From assembly GCA_944380875.1 (NCBI GenBank), contig CALWJA010000068.1, forward strand, positions 1 to 48,549: a DNA stretch of 48,549 nucleotides, written 5' to 3'. Source of the stretch: an uncultured Clostridia bacterium (GTDB taxonomy: Bacteria > Bacillota > Clostridia > Oscillospirales > Acutalibacteraceae). The notes under the pieces were generated by a model. It was not told the DNA's origin. It searched no databases and was given only the letters and a program-made list of their open reading frames with translations. Each line of letters starts with the position of its first letter. The stretch's first letter is position 1. Made by a program: the position numbers and the translations under genes. Positions 24,731 to 34,375 of this stretch are shown here, one piece after another.

Positions 24731-24871
24731 ATTTTAGATTGGATTTTTGAGGGGATAGTCAACTGGATAGCCAGCATTGTAGCATCCCTGATGGATGCCG
24801 TTTCTGGGCTGTTTTTGAATGCGTTGGGTACAGATATGACAGAGCCATGGAAGAATACTTTCCCTTTATAG
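24731..24871 (+). other. Out-of-frame N-terminal segment of the VirB6-like gene, with ATT in start position
   Basis: GGAGG at 24717-24721 is 9 bases before ATT at 24731, and that frame runs open to TAG at 24869. It reads ILDWIFEGIVNWIASIVASL and ends with LFLNALGTDMT. From my knowledge of similar element proteins, this is the expected N terminus leading into the MEEYFPF segment. Here the two parts are one base out of phase (a -1 shift joins them at about 24844). Neither an ATG nor a second ribosome site serves the downstream frame. Confidence 0.6.
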
Positions 24872-26823
24872 CAAAGGCATTTGATGTCATGCAGTATATG
24901 GCTTGGGCCGTGTTGTTTTTGATTACGGTCTGGCAGCTATTTCGAATATTCGGTGGTCCCATTACGGAGGCCGAGAATCCATGGCAGTTGGTAGCTCGCA
25001 GCGCATTATTTGCATTCCTTATTGGCTATGCAAAACCTATTTTTATGCTGACGTTGGATATTGCCAGAGCGCCCTATACAGCATTGATGGATTTGCAGAT
25101 GACTGCTGAAGATTTCACCTTTGCTGGGTTGCAGCAGGTTATAAATAATGGGCTTGTGACGGTGGTATCCGTTATATCGATTGTTGGCCTGATTTTAATG
25201 CTAATCTTAGTAATCTCCATCGGCTGGAACTACTTCAAGCTTTTGCTGGAAACCGTTGAACGGTATATTGTTGTTGGTGTACTTTGCTACACCAGTCCAC
25301 TGGCCTTTGCAATGGGTGGCTCCAAAGCTACTAACCAAGTGTTTAAAAGCTGGTGCAGGATGGTGGGCTCCCAACTTCTTTTGCTGGTGCTCAACGTTTG
25401 GTTCCTGCGGGCATTTAATTCCTCTGTCGGCCAATATGTCATTAATGGAGGTGCTCTTTCTACAGGACAAGGTTCTATCTTCCTATGGTTTTTCTGCGTA
25501 CTGGCTTTTTTAAAGACAGCTCAGAAGTTCGATTCATATCTGGCGGCCATGGGCCTAAATGTAGCACAGACTGGCTCCAGTATGGGTATGGAGATGCTGA
25601 TGGCAGCCCGGGTGCTTTCCGGCGCTGCCGGCAGCGCAAGAAGCGCTGGCAGTGTATTTAAGGGCGGAGCAACTGCTACGGGTACAGGTGCGGCTGCTAC
25701 CGGCTTTGCAGCTGGATTTGCCAGTAAGTTTAAGGGCAACAGCTATGTACGTGATGCGGTTGTGGAAGGAGGATCACGTATGGGCATGGGCGGCGGCGTT
25801 GGATTTGTTGGCCGTGCTTTTGGCGGGATGGCTGCCAGAAATGGAGCAACTCTTACAGCTGAGTCCGTTGCTTCCGTCGCAGCAAGGGCGGAAGCGGTTT
25901 CCGGTACCATTGCCGGAGATATTGCCGACCGGAGCCTTGGAAATTATATGCCGCAGATGCAGGGACATACCCTGAAAAATACACAAATTACCGGAGGCCA
26001 TATCAGTACCACGTCAACCGATCCAAATGGAAAGACCAGCAGTGTAGAGATGTACAGCACTTCTCAATTTGAGAAACCTACCGTTCCCCATTCCGTTGTG
26101 ACAGCCGCTGATGGAAGTTCCTGGTATCAAATTGCCACTGGAGAAGGTCGTGGTGTTTTCTATGATGTTCCTGAATTTACAGGAAGTCCTGCCGAGGAGA
26201 CACAGGTGGCCGCAACCTTCCCGGGTGCTGCGGAAGGAACAACATTGCGCACGGTTGGCGATGGCGTGATAGAAGCTACTGGCGAAAATGGCAGTGCGCT
26301 TTGGTATAACAGTGCCTATTACGAAGAACCGGATGCGCCGCACACGATTATGCAGTCTTCTAACGGAGTGGATTGGTATGCCATGCAGCATCAGGCGGAA
26401 GCACCGGCCTTTGAACAGGGTGAAGCAGCTGCCGCATATAACCGGGCAGCATTTCAAAATTTCATGCCGGGCTACGACCAGCAGGTATCTTATGTGGATG
26501 GCTCGGAACGTGAAAACGGGCATTTCGAGGTTCGTCATCCGGATGGGTCTGGCACAATGTTTTATGATAATGCCAGATATGATGCTCCGCGCGGAGATTA
26601 TCAGGTATTTGAAGACTCCCAGGGTCAACAGTGGATTGCCATTCATGGGGATCCGTCTGTGGAACGCCGTCCTGTTTATGAGAATGGCAAACCTGTATAT
26701 GATGGTGAAAACGTCAAGACAGTATCGGTTGAGTCAGTACGGTATAAAAGTACTCCCAACCGCTATGGCGATCCGGAACGGCGTGGTGACTTTGAACCCA
26801 AGGCCCCTAAGAGAAAACGCTAA
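24847..26823 (+). CDS. VirB6-like channel protein of the type IV secretion system
   Basis: The frame codes for 658 residues. About residues 1-260 contain six or so membrane helices (for example AVLFLITVWQLFRIF and LILMLILVISIGWNYF). Then comes a glycine/alanine-rich linker, and a long soluble C-terminal half with repeated tryptophan-tyrosine motifs (SSWYQIATGEG, SALWYNSAYYEEP, VDWYAMQHQAE). The membrane part resembles VirB6/TrbL-like proteins of Gram-positive conjugation systems that line the channel. The first 40 residues seem to lie out of frame upstream (24731-24871), so this frame alone may be a truncated product. No ribosome site precedes the ATG at 24847. Confidence 0.7.
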   Translation: MEEYFPFIAKAFDVMQYMAWAVLFLITVWQLFRIFGGPITEAENPWQLVARSALFAFLIGYAKPIFMLTLDIARAPYTALMDLQMTAEDFTFAGLQQVINNGLVTVVSVISIVGLILMLILVISIGWNYFKLLLETVERYIVVGVLCYTSPLAFAMGGSKATNQVFKSWCRMVGSQLLLLVLNVWFLRAFNSSVGQYVINGGALSTGQGSIFLWFFCVLAFLKTAQKFDSYLAAMGLNVAQTGSSMGMEMLMAARVLSGAAGSARSAGSVFKGGATATGTGAAATGFAAGFASKFKGNSYVRDAVVEGGSRMGMGGGVGFVGRAFGGMAARNGATLTAESVASVAARAEAVSGTIAGDIADRSLGNYMPQMQGHTLKNTQITGGHISTTSTDPNGKTSSVEMYSTSQFEKPTVPHSVVTAADGSSWYQIATGEGRGVFYDVPEFTGSPAEETQVAATFPGAAEGTTLRTVGDGVIEATGENGSALWYNSAYYEEPDAPHTIMQSSNGVDWYAMQHQAEAPAFEQGEAAAAYNRAAFQNFMPGYDQQVSYVDGSERENGHFEVRHPDGSGTMFYDNARYDAPRGDYQVFEDSQGQQWIAIHGDPSVERRPVYENGKPVYDGENVKTVSVESVRYKSTPNRYGDPERRGDFEPKAPKRKR

Positions 26824-26840
26824 ATTGAATATTGAGGCAG

Positions 26841-26872
26841 TGGTGCCGGGAAGATCAGTCTTCCTGGCACCA
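26841..26872 (+). terminator. Intra-operon hairpin
   Basis: TGGTGCCGGGAAGA (26841-26854) pairs with TCTTCCTGGCACCA (26859-26872) around TCAG with one G-U pair. No strong T-run follows, so it is more likely a processing or attenuation element than a full stop. Confidence 0.45.
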
Positions 26873-26919
26873 GTTATTTAAGTCGGATTTTAAACAAGAA
26901 TTTATTGGGAGGTGGAAAA

Positions 26920-28947
26920 ATGGCGGAGCCAGATAAGCAGCAGATTGGCGATGGCAGCGATAATTATGCGCAAGCTGCAAAGCAGATGGCAAACGCCGCA
27001 AAACAAATCGGAAAGGAAACCGCCACGCAGGCAGCTAAGGCGGGTGCCGAAGCGACAGCAAATGCTGCTACAGCAGCAGTACAGGCCAGTGTGGAAGGTG
27101 GAAAGGCTGCAGCCCAGATTGCAGCAGGTACTGCTATGGGAGGCCCTTGGGGAGCTATTTTGTCTTTAGCATGGTCCCTGCGGCACACTCTCTTTAAAAT
27201 CCTGATTTGCATATGTCTGTTTTTTCTGATTATTATCGTTTTAATTGTCTCGCTTCCTTCAATTCTCATCAATTCTGTGCCGGGCCTCAATGGAGCACCA
27301 GTGGATATGAACAATCCTGTAACCATTGAGGAGACCTACGAAGATATGTCCGTTTTGGTATCCAATGCAGTGGATAAAGGATATACAGCGGCCCTGCAAG
27401 AAGTAGAAGATATCATTTTAAACAGCGGTTATGATTATGATCTTTCCATGGATGCTCTGGTGAATTATGCACAGAGTTCGGCAGGATACGATGTCAGCTA
27501 TATTCTCGCTGCCTATTCCGCTTCCTTGCAGCAGCAAAATACCAGTGAGGCGGATATGCTTGCCAAGCTTGATACCGTAGTCGATGATATGTTCCCAGTG
27601 ACCTATGTGGAAAAGGAGGAGGAACGGCTTGTTCCTGTGACTTATACCATTTATAAAGCGGTTACTATGACAGTAGTGACCTCGCAGACTCAAACGGGCA
27701 CCATCAATAGTATCCCGCAGTATCGTTACACTACGGAGGCAAAAACCTATTACGAGCCTGATGGCACGGTAACGACTACGGAACCGGCTACCGTTACCAC
27801 CTATAATCCTGTAACAGTTACTTTGCCTATTTATAGCGGCGGAAGTATTACAGGTACCAGAAGTGCAACCTATTATACAGAAGATGGTACGGAAACATTG
27901 ACCCCACAAACTGAAATCATTAAATTTGTAGAGTGTACCGTTCATCCTTTTGATCAATCGGTTATCATGGACGCTTTCGGTATAGATCCCAATGCTACCT
28001 ATGATCAGTTTGGGATTCCTTACAGTGAGGCCATCCAGAATATGGCCAATGCATTGAAACAGACGCTCTATGGTTCAGTTGGGAATGGTCAGTCTGTACC
28101 GTTAACAGATGCTGAACTGATTGCTTTCGTTAACCGGCAGAATTGCAATGCAACCAGAAAACATATCCTTTCCACCGCTCTATCCTTGGTGGGAAAAGTC
28201 CCCTATTTTTGGGGTGGCAAATCCGAAGCTGGCTGGAATGATGAGTGGAATACGCCCAAATTGGTAACTGCTTCAGGTTCCAGTTCTACGGGAACACTCA
28301 GGCCATACGGCCTGGATTGTTCTGGCTTCACCGATTGGACCTTCAAAACTGCGCTGGGAATCAGCCTGTATAACGGAAGCTGGAACCAGTGGGACAATAC
28401 CTATGCAATTACGGAGGAGGAATTGCTCCCAGGTGACTTGGGTTTTATGGCAGTTCCGGGAACAGTACCGGTCAATCACGTGCTGATCTATGCCGGTATA
28501 GGTGAAAACGGTGAGAAGATGTGGGTTCACTGCACCAGCGGCAGCGGCGTTGTGCTCAATTCTCCTGATTATGTGACGCAGTTCCGGAGGCCTCTTAATG
28601 TGGACTATGATGCGCCCGTTTCTGCTGACAACACAGGAGAGCCGCTTTATACTCTGGAAGTAGATGTCACGCATTACTGTGCTTGCAGCATTTGCTGCGG
28701 GGAAAATGCCGCCGGTATTACTGCCAGTGGAAAAAATGTGGCCACCGGAATGGTGGCGATGTCCAACTACTATCCTTTTGGAACCCAGATTGAGATTGAC
28801 GGTGTGATGTATACCGTTGAAGACAGGGGTGGCTCCGGCATTGAAAATGATATCCATCGGGTAGACATTTATGTGCCGGATCATCAGGAAGCACTTCGTT
28901 TAGGACGTTATACAACAACTGCATCCATTTATAGATTAGGGAGGTGA
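26920..28947 (+). CDS. Bifunctional NlpC/P60 and 3D-domain peptidoglycan hydrolase of the transfer system
   Basis: The 675-residue protein opens with an Ala/Gln-rich helical stretch (about 15-75) and one membrane anchor (about 92-116, ILICICLFFLIIIVLIVSLP). A large extracellular part follows. An NlpC/P60 domain has the catalytic C467 in LDCSGF and H520 in NHVLIYAG. A C-terminal RlpA/3D-like domain contains YCACSICCGEN, VEDRGG and HRVDIYVPDH. Such enzymes cut stem peptides or glycan strands so the transfer channel can cross the wall, and the membrane anchor keeps them at the apparatus. GGGAGGTGG precedes the ATG. It lies directly before the PrgI-like gene. Confidence 0.8.
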   Translation: MAEPDKQQIGDGSDNYAQAAKQMANAAKQIGKETATQAAKAGAEATANAATAAVQASVEGGKAAAQIAAGTAMGGPWGAILSLAWSLRHTLFKILICICLFFLIIIVLIVSLPSILINSVPGLNGAPVDMNNPVTIEETYEDMSVLVSNAVDKGYTAALQEVEDIILNSGYDYDLSMDALVNYAQSSAGYDVSYILAAYSASLQQQNTSEADMLAKLDTVVDDMFPVTYVEKEEERLVPVTYTIYKAVTMTVVTSQTQTGTINSIPQYRYTTEAKTYYEPDGTVTTTEPATVTTYNPVTVTLPIYSGGSITGTRSATYYTEDGTETLTPQTEIIKFVECTVHPFDQSVIMDAFGIDPNATYDQFGIPYSEAIQNMANALKQTLYGSVGNGQSVPLTDAELIAFVNRQNCNATRKHILSTALSLVGKVPYFWGGKSEAGWNDEWNTPKLVTASGSSSTGTLRPYGLDCSGFTDWTFKTALGISLYNGSWNQWDNTYAITEEELLPGDLGFMAVPGTVPVNHVLIYAGIGENGEKMWVHCTSGSGVVLNSPDYVTQFRRPLNVDYDAPVSADNTGEPLYTLEVDVTHYCACSICCGENAAGITASGKNVATGMVAMSNYYPFGTQIEIDGVMYTVEDRGGSGIENDIHRVDIYVPDHQEALRLGRYTTTASIYRLGR

Positions 28948-28951
28948 CGGC

Positions 28952-29320
28952 ATGGACGAAAAAGAATACAGCAACATATATTCCATTCCGGCCAATTACA
29001 CCGATTCGGGTAAATTGTTTGGCGGTATGGTTGATACCAGAAATGCCATTGAAACAATATTTCTTCTGGTGGTGGTAGGATATCCGGAACTATTTCTCAT
29101 CCCCATGGCCGGCACAATCCGAATCGTGGTCACGACAGTAACACTTTTGCCTCTGGCAGTCATTTCGGTGATGGGGGTGGATGGGGGCTCTCTATTTCAG
29201 TACTTGGGCCATATTATCCAGTTCTGGTTCCATCGTCGAAAATTGCATTTTAGGAGGGTAGGCTACCGATATGACCCGACACAACTTAAAAACACCCAAA
29301 AGAAAAAGCGAAAAGCTTGA
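28952..29320 (+). CDS. PrgI-family membrane protein of the type IV secretion system
   Basis: The 122-residue protein has a short polar start and two adjacent membrane helices (about 33-54 AIETIFLLVVVGYPELFLI and about 56-74 AGTIRIVVTTVTLLPLAVI), then a basic C terminus. This is typical of PrgI/VirB3-like proteins that accompany VirB4. It overlaps the virB4-like gene by 50 bases and follows the hydrolase gene by only a few bases, so the genes are coupled. Confidence 0.7.
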   Translation: MDEKEYSNIYSIPANYTDSGKLFGGMVDTRNAIETIFLLVVVGYPELFLIPMAGTIRIVVTTVTLLPLAVISVMGVDGGSLFQYLGHIIQFWFHRRKLHFRRVGYRYDPTQLKNTQKKKRKA

Positions 29321-31790
29321 GTTTGTTCAGGACTATCTCCCTATCAAGGATTTAAAAAATGGAATTATTGAGACTACAGATGGCAGATACATCAAAATCC
29401 TGGAGATAGAGCCTATTAATTTCACACTGCGCTCCGATGAAGAGCAGTTCAATATTATTGCCAGTTTTGCAAGCTGGCTTAAAATTTCTCCTATGCGGCT
29501 TCAGTTTAAATCTATCACGCGAAAAGCAGATTCTGATAAGCATATCGCTATGGTAAGAAAAGAACTGGAACAGGAAGAAAATCCCCAATGTCGTGAACTG
29601 GGAGAAGATTATATCAGGCTGATTAAAGACGTTGGCAGTCGGGAAGCGCTTACAAGGCGCTTCTTTTTAGTTTTCCAGTATGAGGCGATTGGCCGGAACG
29701 AAAGTGACGATTACGCCAAGATTTATGGGATGCTGCAGACGGCCGAGCAGAATGCCCGGGCTTATTTTACACAGTGTGGGAACAGTATTGTTCAGCCCAA
29801 AGATCCAGATGAGGCGGTAGCAGAAATTCTATATATGTTTTTTAACCGGCGATCTTGCGTAGAGGAACCTTTTTCCTCTCGTGTGAATCGGGTGGTCGTA
29901 GATACTATGGCCGCCAGAAAGAAGGTAATTGGCGTGGATCCTGTGCCGCCTATTCGCATGGCGCACTTTTTAGCGCCCCGCGGCATTGATCTGACCCATT
30001 ACAACTACATCATCATGGATGGGCTCTACTATTCCATTCTATATATCCGAGGAAATGGTTACCCGAACCGGGTACGTGCTGGTTGGATGTCCTCACTCAT
30101 CAATGCAGGTGAGGGAATTGATATTGATGTGCATCTGCGCCGGGAAAACCGCAGTAAAACGATAGACAAGGTTGCCCAACGAATTCGATTAAATCGCACC
30201 AAGTTAAAAGGGATGCAGGATACCAGCACGGATTATGAGGAACTGGCCAATTCCATACAGGCCGGCTATTTCATCAAAAACGGGATTGCCAATTACAATG
30301 AAGATCTTTTTTATATGAGCATCTTCATTACGGTATCGGCCAAAGGTTATGAAGAATTGCTGTGGCGCAAGCAGCAGATTTCGGACATGCTCAAGTCCAT
30401 GGACATGTATATCAGTGAATGCAATTTCCAACAGGAAGCGGCCTTACAGTCTGTAATGCCGTTTTTGAAGGTTTCGCCTGCACTCGAAAAAAAGGCTCAG
30501 CGAAACGTCCTCACCAGCGGCGCTGCTTCCACCTATATGTTCACCAGTTTTGAGATGTCAGACGATACCGGTGTTCTGCTTGGTGTAAACCGGCACAATA
30601 ACAGCCTGTGCATTGTGGATTTGTTCAATACCAAAATGCACAAAAACGCCAATCTGAACCTGCTGGGTACGTCCGGGGCGGGAAAAACCTTTACAATGCA
30701 ACTGCTCGCCCTTCGTATGAGAATGAGGGGCATTCAATCCTACATTATTGCTCCGATCAAAGGCCATGAGTTCCGCCGGGCCTGTAACAGGATTGGCGGA
30801 GAATTCATCAAGATCGCACCAGGGTCCCCGCATTGCATCAACATTATGGAAATCCGGCACACGGTTTCGCCGGAGATGGAGCTGATTGATGAAATTGACT
30901 ATAACGAGGACGGCTCCCTGCTGGCACGAAAAATACAGCAGTTGATGACCTTTTTCGCTTTGCTCATTCCGGATATGTCCAACGAAGAAGAGCAGATGCT
31001 GGATGAAGCGCTGGTTAAAACCTATGGGGATTTTGGTATTACCCATGATAACGATTCTGTTTATGAGGATCGAACCGTATCCCCTCCGAAGATGAAGACG
31101 ATGCCTATTTTAGGCGATCTGCACCAGCGCCTGCAGGAAAATCCGATGACCACACGTTTGGCCGCTATTGTCAGCCGGTTTGTAACTGGCTCAGCGCAGT
31201 CCTTCAACCGACCGACAAATGTGGATCTCAGCAATAAATATGTCGTACTGGACTTGTCCGATTTAAAAGGCAAACTTCTGCCGGTCGGCATGTTTATTGC
31301 GTTAGATTATGTGTGGGATGAGATTAAGGCGGACCGCACCAAGAGAAAAGCAATTTTCATTGATGAAATTTGGCAGCTTATTGGCGCTGGTTCCAATCGT
31401 ATGGCGGCCGAGTTCTGCTTGGAAATTTTCAAAGTAATTCGTGGCTTTGGCGGAGCTGCAATTTCAGCGACACAGGATTTATCTGATTTCTTCGGGCTGG
31501 ATGATGGAAGATATGGACGGGCAATCATCAATAATTCAAAGAATAAAATAATCCTCAATTTGGAGCCGGACGAAGCCCAGTATGTTCAGGAGACACTGAA
31601 GCTTACCCGAACAGAAGTAAGGGCTATTACCCAATTTGAGCGAGGCGAAGCACTCATCAGTTCCAACAACAATAAAATCCCGGTGGTTATCAAAGCTTCG
31701 AAAACGGAAACCGAGATGATTACAACGGACCGTGCTGAACTGGAGGCAATCTTGCGGGAACGCCAAAAGGAAAAAACGCATTCTACTTAA
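29271..31790 (+). CDS. VirB4-like ATPase of the type IV secretion system
   Basis: The 839-residue protein has the N-terminal domain of VirB4/TrsE proteins and a C-terminal P-loop ATPase. Walker A is GTSGAGKT at 466-473 and Walker B is AIFIDEIWQLIG with D698 and E699. A later block SATQDLSDFF is the usual VirB4 motif for DNA-channel ATPases. It powers pilus assembly or substrate passage at the cytoplasmic base of the channel. The ATG at 29271 is inside the PrgI-like gene and is preceded by GGAGG. The frame is intact and full length. Confidence 0.9.
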   Translation: MTRHNLKTPKRKSEKLEFVQDYLPIKDLKNGIIETTDGRYIKILEIEPINFTLRSDEEQFNIIASFASWLKISPMRLQFKSITRKADSDKHIAMVRKELEQEENPQCRELGEDYIRLIKDVGSREALTRRFFLVFQYEAIGRNESDDYAKIYGMLQTAEQNARAYFTQCGNSIVQPKDPDEAVAEILYMFFNRRSCVEEPFSSRVNRVVVDTMAARKKVIGVDPVPPIRMAHFLAPRGIDLTHYNYIIMDGLYYSILYIRGNGYPNRVRAGWMSSLINAGEGIDIDVHLRRENRSKTIDKVAQRIRLNRTKLKGMQDTSTDYEELANSIQAGYFIKNGIANYNEDLFYMSIFITVSAKGYEELLWRKQQISDMLKSMDMYISECNFQQEAALQSVMPFLKVSPALEKKAQRNVLTSGAASTYMFTSFEMSDDTGVLLGVNRHNNSLCIVDLFNTKMHKNANLNLLGTSGAGKTFTMQLLALRMRMRGIQSYIIAPIKGHEFRRACNRIGGEFIKIAPGSPHCINIMEIRHTVSPEMELIDEIDYNEDGSLLARKIQQLMTFFALLIPDMSNEEEQMLDEALVKTYGDFGITHDNDSVYEDRTVSPPKMKTMPILGDLHQRLQENPMTTRLAAIVSRFVTGSAQSFNRPTNVDLSNKYVVLDLSDLKGKLLPVGMFIALDYVWDEIKADRTKRKAIFIDEIWQLIGAGSNRMAAEFCLEIFKVIRGFGGAAISATQDLSDFFGLDDGRYGRAIINNSKNKIILNLEPDEAQYVQETLKLTRTEVRAITQFERGEALISSNNNKIPVVIKASKTETEMITTDRAELEAILRERQKEKTHST

Positions 31791-31834
31791 AAAGCGTTTT
31801 CTACAAAAAATACGCATAATTTGGAGGTGAAAAA

Positions 31835-32401
31835 ATGCTGCTGGATGACGAACAGTATGTTGTGAAATGGCTTTCCCAGTATGGAGCCCTGCCCAAGACG
31901 CAGGTTATCCGGCTGCTGCGGGATAAATCTCCGGAAACAGCTGAAAAAATCATTCGAAACCTAAAGCGCGCCCAGCGCATTGAAGATGTGGGCGGCGGAT
32001 ATTATCTTGGGTTGGACCATCTGTGCAAGCCGGACCAAAGAGTTATTCTGGCAGTCTGGGCGCTGCTTAGATTCATTGATTTTGTAGACCCGATGGCCCA
32101 TTACCCGGCTACCTATCCATCTCAGATTTTTTTCCTAAAGGAGAACATAGGATACGAGATTGTGGTGCTTTACGATGGGGAACAGCACCTTTCCAAGCTA
32201 TTGCATCCCCAGGACGATGACATGAAGTATATCTTTGTGGTACCAAATACCCAGATGGTATCGCAGATAGTACTGCCAAAGGCCCCCTGCCTGTTTGCAA
32301 CAGTTGAGTTTCATGGGGAGGAGGAACCAGATGTCATGTTTTATTCCGAGGAGGTGACGCACAATGGAAATTCCCAATTCCTTTGTTCAGACTCTGGGTA
32401 A
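31835..32401 (+). CDS. DUF5697-like element protein with winged helix
   Basis: The 188-residue protein begins with a winged-helix-like segment (DDEQYVVKWLSQYG, LPKTQVIRLLRD, AEKIIRNLKRAQRIEDVGGGYYL) and ends in a mixed alpha/beta domain. It matches my recollection of the DUF5697 family found in the transfer regions of Clostridia elements. Function is unknown. AGGTG precedes the ATG. It overlaps the next gene by 38 bases. Confidence 0.55.
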   Translation: MLLDDEQYVVKWLSQYGALPKTQVIRLLRDKSPETAEKIIRNLKRAQRIEDVGGGYYLGLDHLCKPDQRVILAVWALLRFIDFVDPMAHYPATYPSQIFFLKENIGYEIVVLYDGEQHLSKLLHPQDDDMKYIFVVPNTQMVSQIVLPKAPCLFATVEFHGEEEPDVMFYSEEVTHNGNSQFLCSDSG

Positions 32402-33047
32402 GCTGGAGAGCCAGATGAAGAAATTGAATATAGCACTGGCAAATACTAAGCTGATGTATGACTGTGGCAGTATGGAACTTGCTTATGAAGTAGCCATGCA
32501 AATGGAAATCGTGGCTGAACGCACCGTGATGCTTACCAGAGCCTTACCGGCATATATGGGGAATCCACTGGCGGCAGATGAAATCGAAACTATAATTGAG
32601 GCAAGTATTCCAGTGGCCATGGGATTTACCCACAATGGCTGGTTCTCTGTCCGTATTCCTTTGTTACTACCTAAAAAAGAAGAGGGGTCTGCCGACTACA
32701 TTCGTTCTTTCCTCTATCCTGCCATGAAAAGGTTTTTTCGGGATAAAGAGCCGGTGCGTTACCATGATTGCGTTTTGATCTACCGCCACGTCTATTCCCG
32801 GCATCGCCCGGAGCGCCAATTCCGCGATCATGATAACATCGAATCCAACATGGTTTCAGATATTGTTGCCCTCTATGTGATGGAGGATGACTCCCCTTCT
32901 GTGTGTTGCCATTACGAGTGCAGTGCCGCCGCGAATTTTGAGCGCACCGAGGTTTACGTTGTCCCACAGCAGGATTTCCCAGTGTGGCTGGAAATGGAGA
33001 AAACGATGCCAGATGAGGGGGTGATGCTTTATGATAACCGTCTGTGA
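32364..33047 (+). CDS. DUF6100-like element protein
   Basis: The 227-residue protein begins with a long helix (LGKLESQMKKLNIALANTK) and contains PAYMGNPLAADEIETII and YRHVYSRHRPERQFRDHDN. I associate it with the DUF6100 family of element accessory proteins, which has no known function. GAGGAGGTGA stands before the ATG inside the 3' end of the previous gene, so translation is coupled. Confidence 0.5.
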   Translation: MEIPNSFVQTLGKLESQMKKLNIALANTKLMYDCGSMELAYEVAMQMEIVAERTVMLTRALPAYMGNPLAADEIETIIEASIPVAMGFTHNGWFSVRIPLLLPKKEEGSADYIRSFLYPAMKRFFRDKEPVRYHDCVLIYRHVYSRHRPERQFRDHDNIESNMVSDIVALYVMEDDSPSVCCHYECSAAANFERTEVYVVPQQDFPVWLEMEKTMPDEGVMLYDNRL

Positions 33048-33219
33048 GCCGGTGCAAAAGATATGTCAAAACAGCGCTTTTTGGATAGAGCAAAATAGCA
33101 TGAGATCCCGTGATAAGAAAAAGCCTGTAGTTCCGCCATTTTCCGGCTATTTCACATGGGTAGAATCCGACAAAGAGAGCAGTCCTGTTGTCGGTAAAAT
33201 CCTGCGTTCAGGAGCGTGA
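33031..33219 (+). CDS. Small element protein, hypothetical
   Basis: This 62-residue frame starts with an ATG 17 bases inside the previous gene, behind GAGGGGGTGATG, and ends 4 bases before the next start. Its middle reads KKKPVVPPFSGYFTWVESD, a proline-rich pattern that looks protein-like. I do not know the family. Support is positional: it bridges two genes with good spacing. Confidence 0.4.
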   Translation: MITVCEPVQKICQNSAFWIEQNSMRSRDKKKPVVPPFSGYFTWVESDKESSPVVGKILRSGA

Positions 33220-33223
33220 TGCA

Positions 33224-34375
33224 ATGCTTACCCTGCGGCAAGGCAGTCAGGCGCATCGGCTGGTGAGCATTCTCTCCTTTACAGGTGAATTCCCAATCCG
33301 TTCACTTCATCTGCTTGGAAAGGAACGGGTTTTGCGGGATTTGGTTCGGCGATTGGCATCGACGCAGGTGATTCGCAATCCAGTTTCCGGTGTTCAGCTC
33401 AAAACCAAACTGCTTCAGCTGAGTGGAAGTGGTCATACGAAATCCATACGACTCTATAAAGGGGCGCTTCCCATACTGGAATGGATTCATCCGGAAGCAT
33501 TCCAGTACTATATGGCGTCCTTCTGGGGTCACCGATTTCCCGGAGATGATGCTCATCGTGACCGGAATCACCGTGTGGCGGAAGCAGCGGCGTTTTGTTT
33601 CATGGCCGGTATTGAGGCTTTCCCATACCGACTTCCCAAATTGCAGATGGAAAGCTTGATGCATGTGGTACCAAAAATGCCGTCGCTTTACCTTGCGCGG
33701 GATATTAAAAAGATTCACGCATCTGAGCAGAACAAGACCATGTTCACACGTACCATAGGTGCGCTTTTCTATCCTGACAGCTGCTATGCGGTCTATAATA
33801 CGCGAGACGCCGCCATGAAGTGGAATGGAATGGGGGAATTCAAGGCGCTGCACAGTTTATCGGAGGTCGCCCGTATGAATGCCGGCATTCAAAGAATAGA
33901 TTCTGCGGTGCTATTGGGTGAGTCTGAGAAAACCGCCTTGGCCACACTGATAGAATCAGCGCGAAGCCGACGGTGGGAGTTCCGATTTGATGGAATATAC
34001 CGTCATGTCTATTTTCTTCCGATGGATCAACAAGGTATGCGGCGCCTCCGTATAATAACGCTTCCAGACTGGAAAGAAAAACTGCTGGATCTGCTGTTTG
34101 ACCCCGACAGCCGGTCTTACGATAAGGGGTTTATGGAATACGATGCCTGTGTAAACGGCGTTTATATATTTTCGCATCTGGACGGTGATTTGGCCAGACT
34201 GATTCGGTTCCGCGAAGCTGTAGATATACGAGGCGGACCGTTTGAAGCATTGTGCTTTCCTGACCAGGTGAACCTCCTCCGGGAATATTTGGCCCCAGAC
34301 ATCAGACTGAAAACTATTAGTATGGACCTGGTGGAGGCGGAACTGGGGCTGAATGGGAGGTGTATGTTTGAATAG
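33224..34375 (+). CDS. Element accessory protein with N-terminal winged helix
   Basis: The 383-residue protein starts at the ATG at 33224 (AGGAG 10 bases before). The first 75 residues resemble the winged-helix part of replication-relaxation proteins (HRLVSILSFTGEFPIRSLHL, RDLVRRLASTQVIRNP). The rest is alpha/beta with FDGIYRHVYFLPMDQQGMRR. I do not recognise a catalytic motif. Its stop overlaps the virD4-like start, so it belongs to the transfer operon. It could bind DNA for the coupling protein, which is inference. Confidence 0.5.
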   Translation: MLTLRQGSQAHRLVSILSFTGEFPIRSLHLLGKERVLRDLVRRLASTQVIRNPVSGVQLKTKLLQLSGSGHTKSIRLYKGALPILEWIHPEAFQYYMASFWGHRFPGDDAHRDRNHRVAEAAAFCFMAGIEAFPYRLPKLQMESLMHVVPKMPSLYLARDIKKIHASEQNKTMFTRTIGALFYPDSCYAVYNTRDAAMKWNGMGEFKALHSLSEVARMNAGIQRIDSAVLLGESEKTALATLIESARSRRWEFRFDGIYRHVYFLPMDQQGMRRLRIITLPDWKEKLLDLLFDPDSRSYDKGFMEYDACVNGVYIFSHLDGDLARLIRFREAVDIRGGPFEALCFPDQVNLLREYLAPDIRLKTISMDLVEAELGLNGRCMFE

